Counted from the stretch's first letter, positions 1 to 10,505 are shown. The stretch: DNA of 64,000 nt from Patagioenas fasciata (GCF_037038585.1 NW_027288573.1:1-64000), one strand, 5' to 3'. A program made the numbers and translations. Notes: generated by a model from the letters alone, not told the origin.

Positions 1-42
1 ACTCTGCTAGGCTTACATCGTTTTGGTGGTGCATAGCATGTT

Positions 43-883
43 TCACTTAATCCCGTCATTGCAGGTCTCTTCTAGAGCCTCCATTGTCAAATCTTGCTGG
101 TTACTCACCCAATTTCCTTTCCTAACTGTCTTCCCTTTTTCCTTAGCGTTTTGAGAAGCTTGATCCTGGGGTGTCTGGGGGTTGCCAGCTGACAAAATGA
201 CCTTGCTGTGGCCTTGCTGAGAACAGGTGTCCCTGTGAGCCACCTCCCGGGAGCAGAGCTGAAGTTGAAAGGCGGCCTGAAAGCCCCGGTGAGAGTTTTC
301 GTTAAAGAAACCGGAGATGATGGGGTTGACGCTGCTATTGAAAAAGGCCAGCCGGTGAGCAAAGGGATAGATATAAATGTGAAAGAACTGCAACTGGACA
401 TCTGAAAGGTTGACATAGTCAGAAAGCATCATCAGAGTCCACAAGGGAAGCCAGGAGAGGGTGAAAAGCAAACCCACAATAATGAGCATTTTGATTACTC
501 TTTGTTTCTTCTTTGACGTGCTGTGCCATCGCTCCTGGCTGTGCTTTCCCACCGTGGGCATCGCAGTGTTGAAGAGAGCAATGCTTATCCTGGCGTACAT
601 GATAACAGTGAGCGACAGGGGAGCCAGATAGATGTTCGCAAAGAGAACTGTTGTGTAGATCTTTCTCATTCCTGGGTCAGGCCAGTCCTCTCGGCACCAG
701 TATACGGGGCGGGTTTCGTTGCCGTAGCCGAGGATCACCCTGAAATGTTTCTCTTCTTGTACGTGCAGCATGACGGCAGAAGGACACGTGATTGCGATGG
801 CCAGAATCCAAGTGACGGCTATGATGATGACTGCAGTTGAAACGGTCAGCTTCTGCTCGAACGGATGAACGATGCAGCGAAAC
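43..883 (-). CDS. NPFFR2-like: NPFF receptor 2-like GPCR, last coding exon
   Basis: This is a class A (rhodopsin-like) peptide GPCR exon covering intracellular loop 2 through TM4-TM7 to the C-terminus. Visible landmarks are FRCIVHPF after TM3, [10 protein letters not shown] and PVYWCRED in extracellular loop 2 (with its Cys), [17 protein letters not shown] in TM5, [15 protein letters not shown] in TM6 and NSSVNPII in TM7; these match the NPFFR2 family closely. The exon begins at 883 after a good acceptor (ctttgctgcag, read on the minus strand) and ends with TGA at 45-43; there is no frameshift or internal stop over about 280 codons. The reading frame continues past 883 to 954, but that part is most likely intron. 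Oddities: the TM7 NPxxY motif reads NPIIS, and the residues before it read HRLAFFNSS. Upstream exons (TM1-TM3) were not found, so the copy may be partial. It is either a diverged paralogue or a recent pseudogene. Confidence 0.8.
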
Positions 884-1500
884 CTGCAGCAAAGATATCC
901 GGCGACATACGTAGAGAAGCTGATTAAGGAACGCTCACTCAAACAGGCAAGCATACGTTCACTTCTTCAATTGCATGCTTTTGAAACAGATTAAACATGA
1001 TACTCCAGTTGTTGGAAGCTGTGCTGTTGCTGGAAAAGTTACCATCGTGCGTTGCAAAGGGCCTCAGAAGGGAAACACTGATCAGGAAACTGGAAATAAG
1101 TTAGCAGATGCCAGTGTGAAACCAGCCACCGAAAGGACAGAGACCGATACAAAAGCCACACCTCTGATCCCAGGTGGCTGTCTCCTCCAGCCAACATCAG
1201 GAAACCGCAACAAAGAGGATAAGAAATTAATAGGAGATTTATAGCCGAATTAGAATTAGGGTCCAAAGAAGCTGTCACTGGTGACGGGAGAGCAGTGGTA
1301 CCTCGCAGCGCAAGGAGCTGATGCGCTCTATTAAGATTAGGTGAAAAGGTAAGAGTGAATTTATAAACTGTTTGCGAAGGAGTGACCCAGCAATGTGAAA
1401 TGTGTCTAGAAAACCATCATCTTAATACTGTATACAGGGTATAAATAAGAACAATTGGACGAGGGAAACGTCCCAGGACAACACTGGCAAATAGGGTTCT
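884..1500. other. Probable intron or 5' flank of the receptor gene
   Basis: Mixed-composition DNA. Short open frames on both strands have no recognisable domain. I looked for the preceding NPFF-receptor exon (end of TM3, up to the DRF motif) and did not see it. Confidence 0.4.
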
Positions 1501-1559
1501 CCAAGCTGCCTAGAAAAGAGGGGTATGGCTATTGGGTGGCACTCACAGCAGCTCCCTTC

Positions 1560-1860
1560 TCAGGTTGGCCAGGAGCATTCCCGTGCCGGGGGGCGGCTGC
1601 CGGCCTGTGGGCCGGGGGCTGCGGCTGTTTGGGGCGCTGCCCCCGCTTTGTTTTCCTAGGGGAGCCCCCCCCCGCTTTTTGGGGGTTGTGGTACGTGCAC
1701 GTGTAAATGACACAATGAGAGTAAATGACACAATGAGCTGCCTGTCGGGGCCGTTTCCCTCGTGTCGCGTGACGGTGTCGCTTGTGGCGCCCCAGCGTGA
1801 GCAGGGGCCGGCGATGCGGGTGGGGGACGCGGGGGTCAAAAGGGAGTCCCCCTGAAAAGA
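1560..1860. other. GC-rich block with a small tandem duplication
   Basis: CpG-rich DNA with G- and C-runs. At about 1703-1737 a 17-bp motif (gtaaatgacacaatgag) occurs twice in immediate tandem. No coding signal is supported; open frames on both strands reflect the base composition. Confidence 0.45.
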
Positions 1861-1899
1861 GGGGGTCACAGTCCAAACGTGCCTGAGAATTCCCGGGGG

Positions 1900-2345
1900 A
1901 GGAGAACACGTGTTCGACCTGTAAACACGAGTGTGGGAATTGCAAACAGAGAAATCTGTCCTTGGTATTTATATATTGCAGGATGGCATTCACGTGTATA
2001 TCAAATGCTTTTATATCAACGCCCTTTTCTACTCTATTATATAAAGGATTTTTCGAATGTAAAAAATTCCTGTTGATGGTTTTAAAAATACCAATATCTT
2101 GTCTATACGTAAATTAAAAAATGAAGGACTCGAAAATGAGAAAAAATTATATAGAAAGCAATTTAAAATAGAGAAAAGTGTGAGTGGGTAGAGCTACCTG
2201 TAATGACTGTGCGTTACATAATCTAAACGGATATTAAATATCATCTCTATGTATTCACTCATACCCGTGTACGTATTTTTTTAATAAGTGCAAATAGATA
2301 TCTCCGTCTAAACCTGTGTAATTGTAAATATGTCAAAATCTGTAG
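1900..2345. other. AT-rich spacer
   Basis: Strongly AT-rich stretch between two GC-rich blocks. No exon, RNA gene or repeat was recognised. Confidence 0.5.
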
Positions 2346-2359
2346 ATCTGGAAGGATCC

Positions 2360-2603
2360 TGAAGCAATGCGGGGCTGTGGGCCCGACGTCCGCTTCCTGC
2401 GGCAGGCGAGAGAGCGAGCCCCTCTCTCCGGGTGGCGAAGGCTCCCTCTGCGCGGCGTGCGGCGGGCCGGGGGCCAACGTGCGCGGCGGGGTCCGTGCGC
2501 GTATCCTGGAGCGGGACGGCTGCCTGGCGAGCGAGCCAGCGAGGCTCCATGTCCCCGAAGCCTCGTCTCGTAGGAGCCCTGACACCCCACCGTGTTCTCC
2601 TAG
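2360..2603 (+). promoter_or_regulatory. CpG-island-like block upstream of candidate exons
   Basis: There is an abrupt change from AT-rich DNA to dense CpG DNA (for example gcgcggcgtgcggcgg), as at many vertebrate promoters. No TATA box is seen. The frame used by the exon starting at 2604 is also open through this whole block, so it could instead be coding or 5' UTR sequence of the same transcript. Confidence 0.35.
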
Positions 2604-5600
2604 GCTGAGGACGGCCGAGCGCCCCGAGTTACCGGAGAGGAAGGGAGGAGAGAAGGAGACGGGAGCGTCTGAGCTGTTAGAAGCCTCCTGGCAGCCACCG
2701 AAAGCGAGAGCCGCTGTGAGTCCCCGGCCCTCGGGGCCTCGTCCCCGGCTTGTGTGTCCTGGTGCCTCCCTGCCCCTCCGTCTCCTTTTTCCCCACGCTT
2801 TCTCTGGCCCGTTCTTTTCCCTGCCATTAGTTTCCTCTCTGTGTCTGTATGTGCTGCTCTGTCTCCTTCCTTCCTCCCTCCCTTCGCCGTCTCTCTCTCT
2901 GTGCCTTTGTCGTGCTCGGCGTTGCCGGCTTTCTTCATTCCGTACGGCACTGTTCCCGTCCTCGTTCACGTTCTGAGCCTTTGTGCTGCCCCCCGCCCCG
3001 TTTTTTTTCTCTCTTTTTATTTTCTTTTTTCCTGTCCTCCGTCTCTCCGCGGGGCTCCTCATTCCTCTCTTTCTTCCTCCAAGCCCCTCTGTTCCCCGCG
3101 GTCTCTCGCTCTGCCATCGTTTTTGCCTGTTGCCCTCTCTCTTGCTTCCCGTTGATAGGAGGAACAAAAATCTTTTAGAAAGCCCTTGGCATAAGGCAGC
3201 AAGACCAGGCCTAACGGAACAGAAACCTAACAGAGAAACACTAGCTCTGTAGGGACTGGAGGTGGGGCAAAGCGGGATGTCCTTGGCTCGCAGGCTGGGA
3301 AAACGGGACGTTCCACTAAATGGAGAAGGAGCTACTTGAGTAGCAGCACAAAATGACAGCGGGCGTGCTCAAGACATGAGGTCGAGGAGCCGACACCGGG
3401 GCAGGGGGCACCGGGCTGCAGGGGCACCGGGGACCCCTGGAGACCCTTGATGGACACTGGCATACCAGAGATGGACTGCCAGCGAAGGGTGGGGTTATGG
3501 AAAGAACTTCTGTTTAATGCACTAACTAAGCGGTAGAAGCAAATGAATATGCAATAGGTGTATGTAAAGAATACCAAGAAGCGTGAATCACACGTACGCT
3601 CAAATACAGGGGCCATCCTCTGAGCGTGCGGTGCGCTGTATTGAAATTGCCCGCCGTTTCACACTTTCAGAACAGCGTTAGAGAGTCTTTTTTGCCGACT
3701 TTTTGGTATCTCTCCGCGTCCCGTGGTTCCTCGCCGTGTCCCCGTGTCCCGCTCCCTGCCCGTGGTCGCGTTCCTCTCTGTCCCGTTGACCGTGCCGGGT
3801 TTTTTTCCTCCGTCTCCGCGCCGCTGCCGCCGCGCCGATTTGTTTCTTTCTGTGCCCTGTTCCTGGTGCTCTTCCGGCCTCTTTTCCTCTGTCCCCGCCG
3901 CTGCTTTGATCTCTGCCTTGTTTTTTCAGAGCCCTGTCCCTTTTTTCTCTTCTCGCTTTTGAAGAGAAGCTGCCAAGTTAACGTATACTGCGATGAAGTT
4001 ATAGAAGGTGTACCCGTCATTAACCAGTTGACATGAGGTAAATGCTTTCTGACCGCCTGCACGATGAGGGGATATTTTTCACCTTTTAGATCCTTCTGCA
4101 CGACAAGAGGGAGATGGAAGATTAAGTAACACGTTGTTTAGAAGCTGAGAGCTTAGTTTATATTTGACTAATAATTAACAGATGTATTGTCAGCGAGAAA
4201 CTAAACAATTATAACTAACATCGTCAAATGAAATAAAGAACGTGGCTCAGCAGTGCTGCTGACTCTGCCGTCCCGTTTCTTTCCCCGTTTCAGGCGGTGA
4301 GCCAGCCGGAGGACCCGCTCTGTCCGGCCGCAGGGCCCGTGGAGCCGAGGACTCTCTTGGCGCACCCCGGGGATGTCTCTGGAGAGACTCCTCGTCTCGG
4401 TCGGATCGCCGCGGGGACGGACGAGGACCTCTGGTGAGAAGTCTTTCTTCTCTGAAATTTGGGACCGGTCACGTGCTCGCGAACTGTCCGTAAGTCGTGG
4501 TACGGAATTTCGGCAGGATAGCGTGGACGGGGTTGCGAGCACCTTAGAGGTATACAGTAGTTGCTGTGGAGTTGTTTGTGCGGCCAGCTTTTGGTGTTGG
4601 TTGTTCCCGTGCTCCGTTGTGGTGCAAAGCTGGCTCTGTATGTAGCTGTGAAGAGTACCGTAGTTCGGTTTAATTCTTGGATGTGCCTTGGTTCTGACTA
4701 TGCACTTGAACACCGAAAACTACAGCAGGAGCTGCTGTGGCTTTAACTTGCGAGGAGTGTGAGCGTTGTGGAGCCATCTGTGTTGCAGAGTGTCCTAATT
4801 GCGGTGCTGAGTGTTAGAGAGATTTGAGCTGGGTACCGGAATTGTTTTGTTTTGGAGACGGTGGGATAAACTTGGAGTACAACTTGTGAGGGCGGTGTGT
4901 CGTGGGTAGGTTTGAGTATTATCTGTGGAGTACTGCTGTAGGTGTTAATAGTTATTTGCTCGTATTTGTTACAAGATGAGCCGTGTCGTTCCGTGTGACG
5001 CGTAATGGGAGGACGGCGTAGTAGCGGTATTCTGAAAAAGAGCCCGTTCGGGTGTATTTTAGCTCACAGGAAAGAGATTGAGGAACCACCTGGTGATAAT
5101 GTGAATAGAGCAACCTTGATGAAATCTTGTGAGCAGAGGCCATTGTATAAATTGGACAAGGAAGGAAAGCCTGTGCGCAAAGCGCGGTGCTGCACCCAGG
5201 CGCCCCAATGCCGTGCCGCAATTGTAATGCCAAAGAGCAATGCAAGATAGGAGGGTTTTTTCCGCTGTGAGGGGGGACGCATAAAACCAGAGCTAAGGTG
5301 CGGTTGCAGGCTTGGTGGTGTGGCGAGTGGGGCGCCGCTTCGGTGGGAGCTCGGGGTGAGGCCCAGCGGGTTCTGTGTCCTGTACGCGTGGCTTTCGTGC
5401 CGCGGCTCTCTGTGTGCGTTTTTGTTTTGTTGTGTTTGTTTTTTGTTTATTTTTCTGCGGGATTCCCGCGAAACGCGGCACAACCGCTCGGCCCGGGCTG
5501 CCGCGGCGGTCTCAGTGCTGCCGTCCTGTGGGCAAAGCGCGGTGCTGCACCCGGGCGCCCCAATGCCGTGCCGCAGCGCGCCTCAGTGCTGCCGCCCTGT

Positions 5601-5874
5601 GGCGAAACTCGGGTACTGCGGCGCACGGCCGGGGGCAGAGGCGCTGTTCGCCCCGCAGGGCTCGCGGCCAGGTATCTGTGTGTCAGTGTCCGTCCCCGTT
5701 TGTGTAAAAACGACATCCCTGCCTCGATGGCTCCTTAGAACGTTTAAAGATGTAAATATTTCTACCACTAACATTGTCGATCCGGCTTCTTTCCTCAGTG
5801 GATCCGTTTTGCAGTCGGTGACCCACGATTGCTTGGAAACAGCAGAAGCTGTTCGCTCCGGTGGAGCGGATTGA
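2604..5874 (+). CDS. Candidate three-exon open frame, product unknown
   Basis: Three exon-like blocks join in phase. Block 2604-2715 follows acceptor ttctcctag and ends at donor gtgagt. Block 4294-4433 follows cccgtttcag and ends at gtgaga. Block 5799-5874 follows ttctttcctcag and ends in TGA at 5872. The joined frame gives about 108 residues, acidic and Pro/Arg-rich, with segments such as ASELLEASWQPPKARAA, SQPEDPLCPAAGPVEPR and SVLQSVTHDCLETAEAV. I recognise no domain. No in-frame ATG is visible, so a start would have to come from an upstream exon. All junctions use GT..AG and keep phase, which is suggestive, but the first two blocks are GC-rich and open frames are cheap there. It could equally be a noncoding spliced transcript. 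Confidence 0.27.
2716..4293 (+). other. Putative intron with long pyrimidine-rich tracts
   Basis: Two stretches (about 2755-3155 and 3700-3960) are almost purely C/T on the plus strand, rich in tctctct, cctccct and tttctt words. They are separated by ordinary sequence. They resemble each other only in composition. The long purine-rich frames on the minus strand are composition artefacts. Confidence 0.5.
4434..5169 (+). other. Putative intron, no features recognised
   Basis: G/T-rich sequence between two candidate exons. Nothing coding or repetitive was identified. Confidence 0.35.
5170..5220 (+). repeat. 51-bp direct repeat, copy 1
   Basis: Near-perfect copy of 5525-5575, beginning cctgtg and ending gccgca; the two differ at only a couple of positions. 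The core gcaaagcgcggtgctgcac is shared. Confidence 0.8.
5525..5575 (+). repeat. 51-bp direct repeat, copy 2
   Basis: Second copy of the element at 5170-5220, inside a CpG-rich stretch (about 5290-5700). A weaker third trace starting cctgtggcgaaa follows at about 5590. Confidence 0.8.
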
Positions 5875-6318
5875 AAGGACCAGCCGCTGGAGGATGCTGA
5901 AGACTCCTGGGTCGCTGATGGAAGCAGCTTTGCATAAAGCAAGGGGTACGTGAACCTGGGCATGCAGTGACGACTGCCCAGCAGGTAATGGAAGCTAAAC
6001 CTTTACCTCCAACGCCCGACAAAAATAACGCCAAGAAATGCCACTGAAAAAAACACAGTCAGGGAGGGTTTTTTTTAAATTTCCTTTAGTTCCCCCCCCT
6101 CTCCCCCGCCCTGCTGCGTTTAGTGCAGTGAATGACCCATTGGGAGATGACTGTGGATCTGGCTGTTGAAGGGTGTCTGAAGGAGAAGGAAATGTGTGTA
6201 GAGCAGGATTGGTTGTGGGGGTGAGTGTAACTGGTTTGGATGTGGGGTTGTAAATTCTTTTTGGAGGCTTCCTAGTTTCTGGTGTCACCTGTGGGGTGAA
6301 GCGTCTTTCTGTGTGCAG

Positions 6319-6420
6319 GTTTGAAAGGTGCGACGTACAGAGCTCCATCATTTGCCACCAGAACTCCAAATCACAGAGACAACGTTGCTGTGCAGCTGCT
6401 AAGGACAGTGTGTGTCTCAG
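6319..6420 (+). other. Exon-like block
   Basis: It is bounded by a good acceptor (tttctgtgtgcag) and a donor (tctcag, then gtagag). One frame is open throughout and Cys/Gln-rich. It could be a downstream or alternative exon of the 2604-5874 candidate: a possible donor (cccagcag, then gtaatgg) lies at about 5985. Evidence is weak. Confidence 0.2.
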
Positions 6421-6665
6421 GTAGAGTAACGTCCTTTGTGCTCTGTGTGCGTGTTCCTCCCTTGAAATGAAGGTGCGCTGCCCGGAGTTTCACGTTCCGT
6501 GTGGTACCTGCTGGGCTGAGTCTCCTCCCCACGCTCGCGGTCGGTTCCCTCGCGCTGCCGCAGCCTCGGCAGCACCGTGGGGCTCGTCGGACGCGTTGTT
6601 GGCGGAGCCGGCACCGACAAACTCTGGACACGTCGAGGCGCCACGGTGGGTTTTCCTGGAAATTC
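6421..6665. other. GC-rich segment without a supported gene
   Basis: CpG-containing sequence with short open frames on both strands and no recognised product. Confidence 0.35.
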
Positions 6666-6669
6666 CAAG

Positions 6670-7560
6670 GTCCTTGTGTTTTATTATTTTAACTACTTAC
6701 TTACTGTAAGACATTTAGAATTAAAACTTAAGTAAGAGTAACCAGAAGAGTCTTTGGGAGTAAATAATGCCTATAATCTACTCTAGCTGTTACTCAAAGT
6801 TCTGCAGACAGTAATTATCCCAAATTTATATAGTAAAAGAGTGAATATAAATACTGGAGCACTATTTGGAAGTAATACCTGTAGAGAAAAAATCTCTAGT
6901 TTATATCTATAATAATAAATAATGTGTGCTAGTTAATTCGCCTGGTAGTAATGTAAGGATTAAAATGTTGAAGTGTAAATGAAATTATTTAGGCGTGATC
7001 AATAACTAAATTTAATTTCAGCTATTACTTGGTGAACTAGGGAGCAATTATTCCCAATCTGTATCATAGTTTAAAAAACACATTGTTTGGAATTCCTTTT
7101 AAATGATTAAGGCAGAAAACTAAATTGGAGTCATTAGTAGCTACATTTGAACAACCGTTATGAAATAAACTGCAGACACGAATGACTGCATAGGAAACTA
7201 TGTAAGGAAGCTTTAGATTTTAAACAGTATTGGAAAGTAATCGGGAGTGTTTAGTATTTATATTACAACAGAGCCATGAGATTGGAGGCAACAACGCTCA
7301 GAACCGGACAGAGTCAAAACGTTACACTTTTTTTTCCAAAGAGAGGTAAAAAGGAACCACCAGATAGTGGCTGTTTATAAATGGAGGCATTAAAAAGTTC
7401 CCAGGCAGTAATGATTCCCAACAGAACATTAAAAGATGTTTAGATGTAAAATAAAATTAGAAAACAGTGTTATGATTGTCTAAATTTAACTACAGCTTTT
7501 TTGGGGTTGTGTGAGAACATGATCGGTATTAGTTACCTTTGAGTTACAGTAAAAAGACAG
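6670..7560. repeat. AT-rich region with degenerate tandem repeats
   Basis: Degenerate versions of a phrase like gcagtaattattccca recur near 6805, 7040 and 7405. A longer block around 6783-6840 (agctgttac..cagtaattatcccaaa) aligns with 7018-7075 (agctattac..gcaattattcccaat). No genes are seen. Confidence 0.45.
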
Positions 7561-7599
7561 CAATGTCCATCTGATTACCAGCAGTTAATTTTAATGTTT

Positions 7600-8100
7600 C
7601 AGTGTGTTGTCCAGTCTGGCTTCTCCCTCCAGGGGCGTGGTCTGAGAAAACCACACCCCACCTCCACCCCTTCCAAGCTCCCCCCCACCAGTCTGTGCCC
7701 TGCCCGAGGGGTGTGTCCCTTACAGACCCCTCCCCTTTTGTCGTGCCCACCCCCAGCAGGACCGTGCACCGAAGTCCCGCCCCCAGGTCCATCCCCACCG
7801 TCATCCCTACTAAACCACACCCCCTCAGAGCACGTGCTATACACAGCCCACCCATACCTCGGCTCCACCTCTCCTTTCCTAAGCCACGCCCCCATCGTGC
7901 GTGTCCCATGGTAACCCCGCCCCAAGAGGCTCCTCCTACGGGGGCGTGACACACGGAGGCTGCACCCCCTGCTCCCTTTTCCCAGGCGGCCTCCCCGTGG
8001 GCGTGTCCTCCCAGTTCCCGCCCCTCAGCATTGACCCCACCCCCGTAGGTGGGGCCACTGTCAGCTGCACCCCCCACCCCGCCCGCAATACGTGACCCCT
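7600..8100. repeat. CACCC / GGGCGTGG-rich intergenic repeat
   Basis: Many copies of ccaccccc, ggggcgtg and gaggggtgtgtccc-type words without a strict period. Similar wording recurs at 13640-13850. Open frames on both strands are low-complexity and are not called. Confidence 0.5.
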
Positions 8101-8344
8101 AAGTAACCCCACAGCAACCCTATGGCTGCCCCACAGGTACCGCTATAGCAGCCCTGTACCTGCCCCCTAAGAGCCCCAGACGTGCCTCTCACGAGCCCTC
8201 ACAGCAGCCACTTAAGTGCCCACAGGTACGGCCACAGCCGCCCCATCCCGCCCCACGGCCGCCGCTGCGGGACCCCCGGAGCCCCCGGTTCCGCGCCCGC
8301 CCCGCAGCGCGTGGTCTCGCGCCCCCGGTGCCCGTGAAGCCACG

Positions 8345-8545
8345 TCCTGGCCGCGGCCGGAGGAGCCGCCGCTTTTCCGCCCCCCACATCCCCCGATCCC
8401 CCGATCACTGCTGCTGCTGCCTGAGGAGCCGCCACTTTTCCGCCCCCCACATCCCCCGATCGCTGCTGCCGCTGCCTGAGGAGCCGCCGCTTTTCCGCCC
8501 CCCACATCCCCCGATCGTTGCTGCTGCCCAAGGAGCAGCCGCTTT
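8345..8545 (+). repeat. Minisatellite, about 52-68 bp unit, 3-4 copies
   Basis: The unit contains gaggagccgccgcttttccg followed by ccccccacatcccccgatc and a gctgctgc-type linker. Copies begin near 8360, 8429 and 8480, with a decayed copy near 8530. Pro/Gly-rich open frames across it come from the repeat. Confidence 0.75.
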
Positions 8546-8659
8546 TTTTGCCCAGCCCCGACTCCCCCCCTTCCTCCTCAGTCGCTGCCGTCACGACGCC
8601 CCTTCTTCCGCCATCTTGTTTCCCCTTTCTCGGCACATTCGCTATTTTACACTGAGGGA

Positions 8660-9040
8660 GGGAGAAGGCGCTCGGTGATTGGCTAACGGTGTCAGCCGCG
8701 GAAGTCGCCCACTGGCTCATCCCCACGCGGGGTTCTCCCAGGAGGTGGGAGAAAGGCACTGACTGGTCACCGTATAGCTGAGGAGAGGAAGGCACTGATT
8801 GGTCACTTCCTTCCCGCCGAAGTTCGCACTCCCAGTGCCAGGCGCTGATTCGCTAGTGCACCTGAGGTACAAAAGGCGCTGATTGGTCGCCGTTTTCCCG
8901 CCGACGTTCGCCCACAGCAGCGAAGCGCTGATTGGGCAGCGCGGCTGAGGCGGGCGGTTCGCCCATTGGCCGGAGGGCTGGTGGGGGGCAGAACCAGGCG
9001 GGACAACGAGGCGATAAATAGGGCGACGCAGGGCGCTCGC
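8660..9040 (+). promoter_or_regulatory. Multi-CCAAT-box promoter with E2F-like and TATA-like elements
   Basis: Inverted CCAAT boxes (ATTGG) lie at 8678, 8798, 8882, 8931 and 8965, with degenerate versions at 8762 and 8848, mostly in the context gcgctgattggtc. An E2F-like site, ttttcccgcc, is at 8893-8902. A TATA-like gataaatag at 9013-9021 ends the block, predicting transcription rightward from about 9040. Repeated NF-Y sites plus E2F and TATA elements are typical of histone and other cell-cycle or germline promoters. No histone or other known gene follows, so the target is unknown. Confidence 0.6.
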
Positions 9041-9183
9041 AGGACCACAAAGGTGGATGCGTCAGCCGTTACGCGAGCCGCTCAGCGCTGACGAGCCGGC
9101 TGAGCACCACCCCCCACCACCACCCCCCCCCCCCCGTCTTCACCGTGGGACCCCGGGAGCGGTGGGAACGGCGGCCGGAATCA
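9041..9183 (+). other. Possible first exon downstream of the CCAAT promoter
   Basis: It starts just after the TATA-like element and ends at a potential donor (aatca, then gtgagcg). It contains a C-rich, His/Pro-repeat stretch (9105-9135). The best acceptor for a second exon is at 11142. Coding capacity is not supported; a noncoding transcript is possible. Confidence 0.25.
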
Positions 9184-9249
9184 GTGAGCGGGGCGGGCTG
9201 GGGCGGTCGTTACCGTGCGGTGTTAACCGGGGCTCGGCGGGTTCATGAG

Positions 9250-10340
9250 GGATCGCGGGCTGGGCTGTGCTGGGGGTTCTAAAGCCGCGGGTTTGTGACG
9301 GGGGGCGGGGATTAAGGCTCCCGCAGCCGCTTTAGCGGTTTAAATCGTGTTTAAAGCGGGAGGAGCCGGTCCGGGGATTTTCTCAGCAATCGGGGCTGGT
9401 TTGGGTCGAATTCGGCTTTTAAAAGGTTTTTTTAAGTATTTTTTTGGTTTTTTTGGGCGCCGATTTGTGCCAAAAGGCGCCTTTAAAATCCGTTTATTGA
9501 CGGTGTGTCAGGAGAATTAAAGTTTAAACCTCGGGGGATCTGGGGCTTTTCCCTGGGATTTTGAGTCCAAATCAGGGTTTTTTTAGAGCCCGTATTTATT
9601 GAAATTATTATGTTTAGAGGTTTTATTTGGAACATCTCGGGCGGGTTGAGGCTCCTAGAATGTAATTGTTGATTTATTAATGTCACATCGCTGTGTTTGA
9701 CTTCCGAGGGCACTGAGCGTGTTCAGTGCGGATCCGGGGGGGGGAGGAGCCGTTTTGGGGCCGTTTGGGTCTAAATCGGCTTTTAAAAAGTTTATGTAAC
9801 GCGGTTAAAGTTTGAGGAGCCGATTTGCGACTTCAAAGGTTTTTGAATCTACTTATTGATAAGAATTTATACAGTGGATTAATATTTGAAGACCGGGGGG
9901 CGATCTGGGGAGTCCAAATGCGGCTTTTTCCTTTAACCACTTGTTAATTTAAACTATTACATTGAAACGGGGCTTTCTGAGATTTTGAGTTCGTTTTTTT
10001 TTTTTTTTTGAGCATTTTGGGCGGTTCTGAGGCTCCTAAAGCCGCTTAATTGTTTAAATTATTAATTGTGGAAACAATTTAAATAGTTTTTGAGATAAGT
10101 GTGTGAATTTTTGTATTTAAAGTCGGGAGGGGCATTTCGTTGCTTTTTGAGGGGTTTTGGGGCTGAATTCACTTTACTGAACGTGTCCGGAGCTGGAGGT
10201 CCCAGATCTGGTGCTGATTTGGACCCCAAAAAAAGCTTTTAAAATCTATTTATGGATAATTTACTGAATTAATATTTAAGCGGGAACAAATTCGGCTTTT
10301 TTAACCCGCCGCCGTTTTGTCTCCCCCTCCCGTTCTCCCC
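9250..10340 (+). repeat. Degenerate repeat of a ttttggg..ggcttttaaa motif
   Basis: Variants of gggtc(t/g)aaatcggcttttaaaa and of gaggctcctaaagccgctt recur near 9300, 9410, 9540, 9770, 9910, 10030 and 10250. Copies are too diverged to fix a period. They alternate G-rich and T-rich segments. No gene is seen. Confidence 0.45.
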
Positions 10341-10349
10341 TCACGCTGA

Positions 10350-10505
10350 GGGGGCCGAGGAGGCGCTCGCTGATTGGCCGGTGCCGTCTGGCGGGAAAGC
10401 CTCCACTGACTGCGCCCCGCGCGGCTGTCTCCGAGGTGAGAAAGGTGCTGATTGGTCGCTGCCTCTGAGGAGAGGAAGGTGCTGATTGGTCGCCGCCTCC
10501 CTAAA
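10350..10505 (+). promoter_or_regulatory. Diverged duplicate of the CCAAT promoter block
   Basis: It aligns with 8650-8810: ggcgctcgctgattggccgg matches ggcgctcggtgattggctaa, and gaggagaggaaggtgctgattggtc matches gaggagaggaaggcactgattggtc. It has three ATTGG boxes but no TATA-like element or E2F block, so it may be inactive. Confidence 0.55.

Noticed and set aside
884..954. N-terminal extension of the receptor frame beyond 883
   Set aside because: A good splice acceptor at 884-894 and loss of similarity to the receptor family upstream of it indicate intron sequence read through.
2259..3167. 302-codon Arg/Lys/Glu-rich minus-strand frame
   Set aside because: It is the complement of pyrimidine-rich tracts; low complexity and no domain.
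8199..8795. 198-codon Gly/Ala-rich minus-strand frame
   Set aside because: It crosses the 52-68-bp minisatellite and its repeats mirror the DNA repeats.
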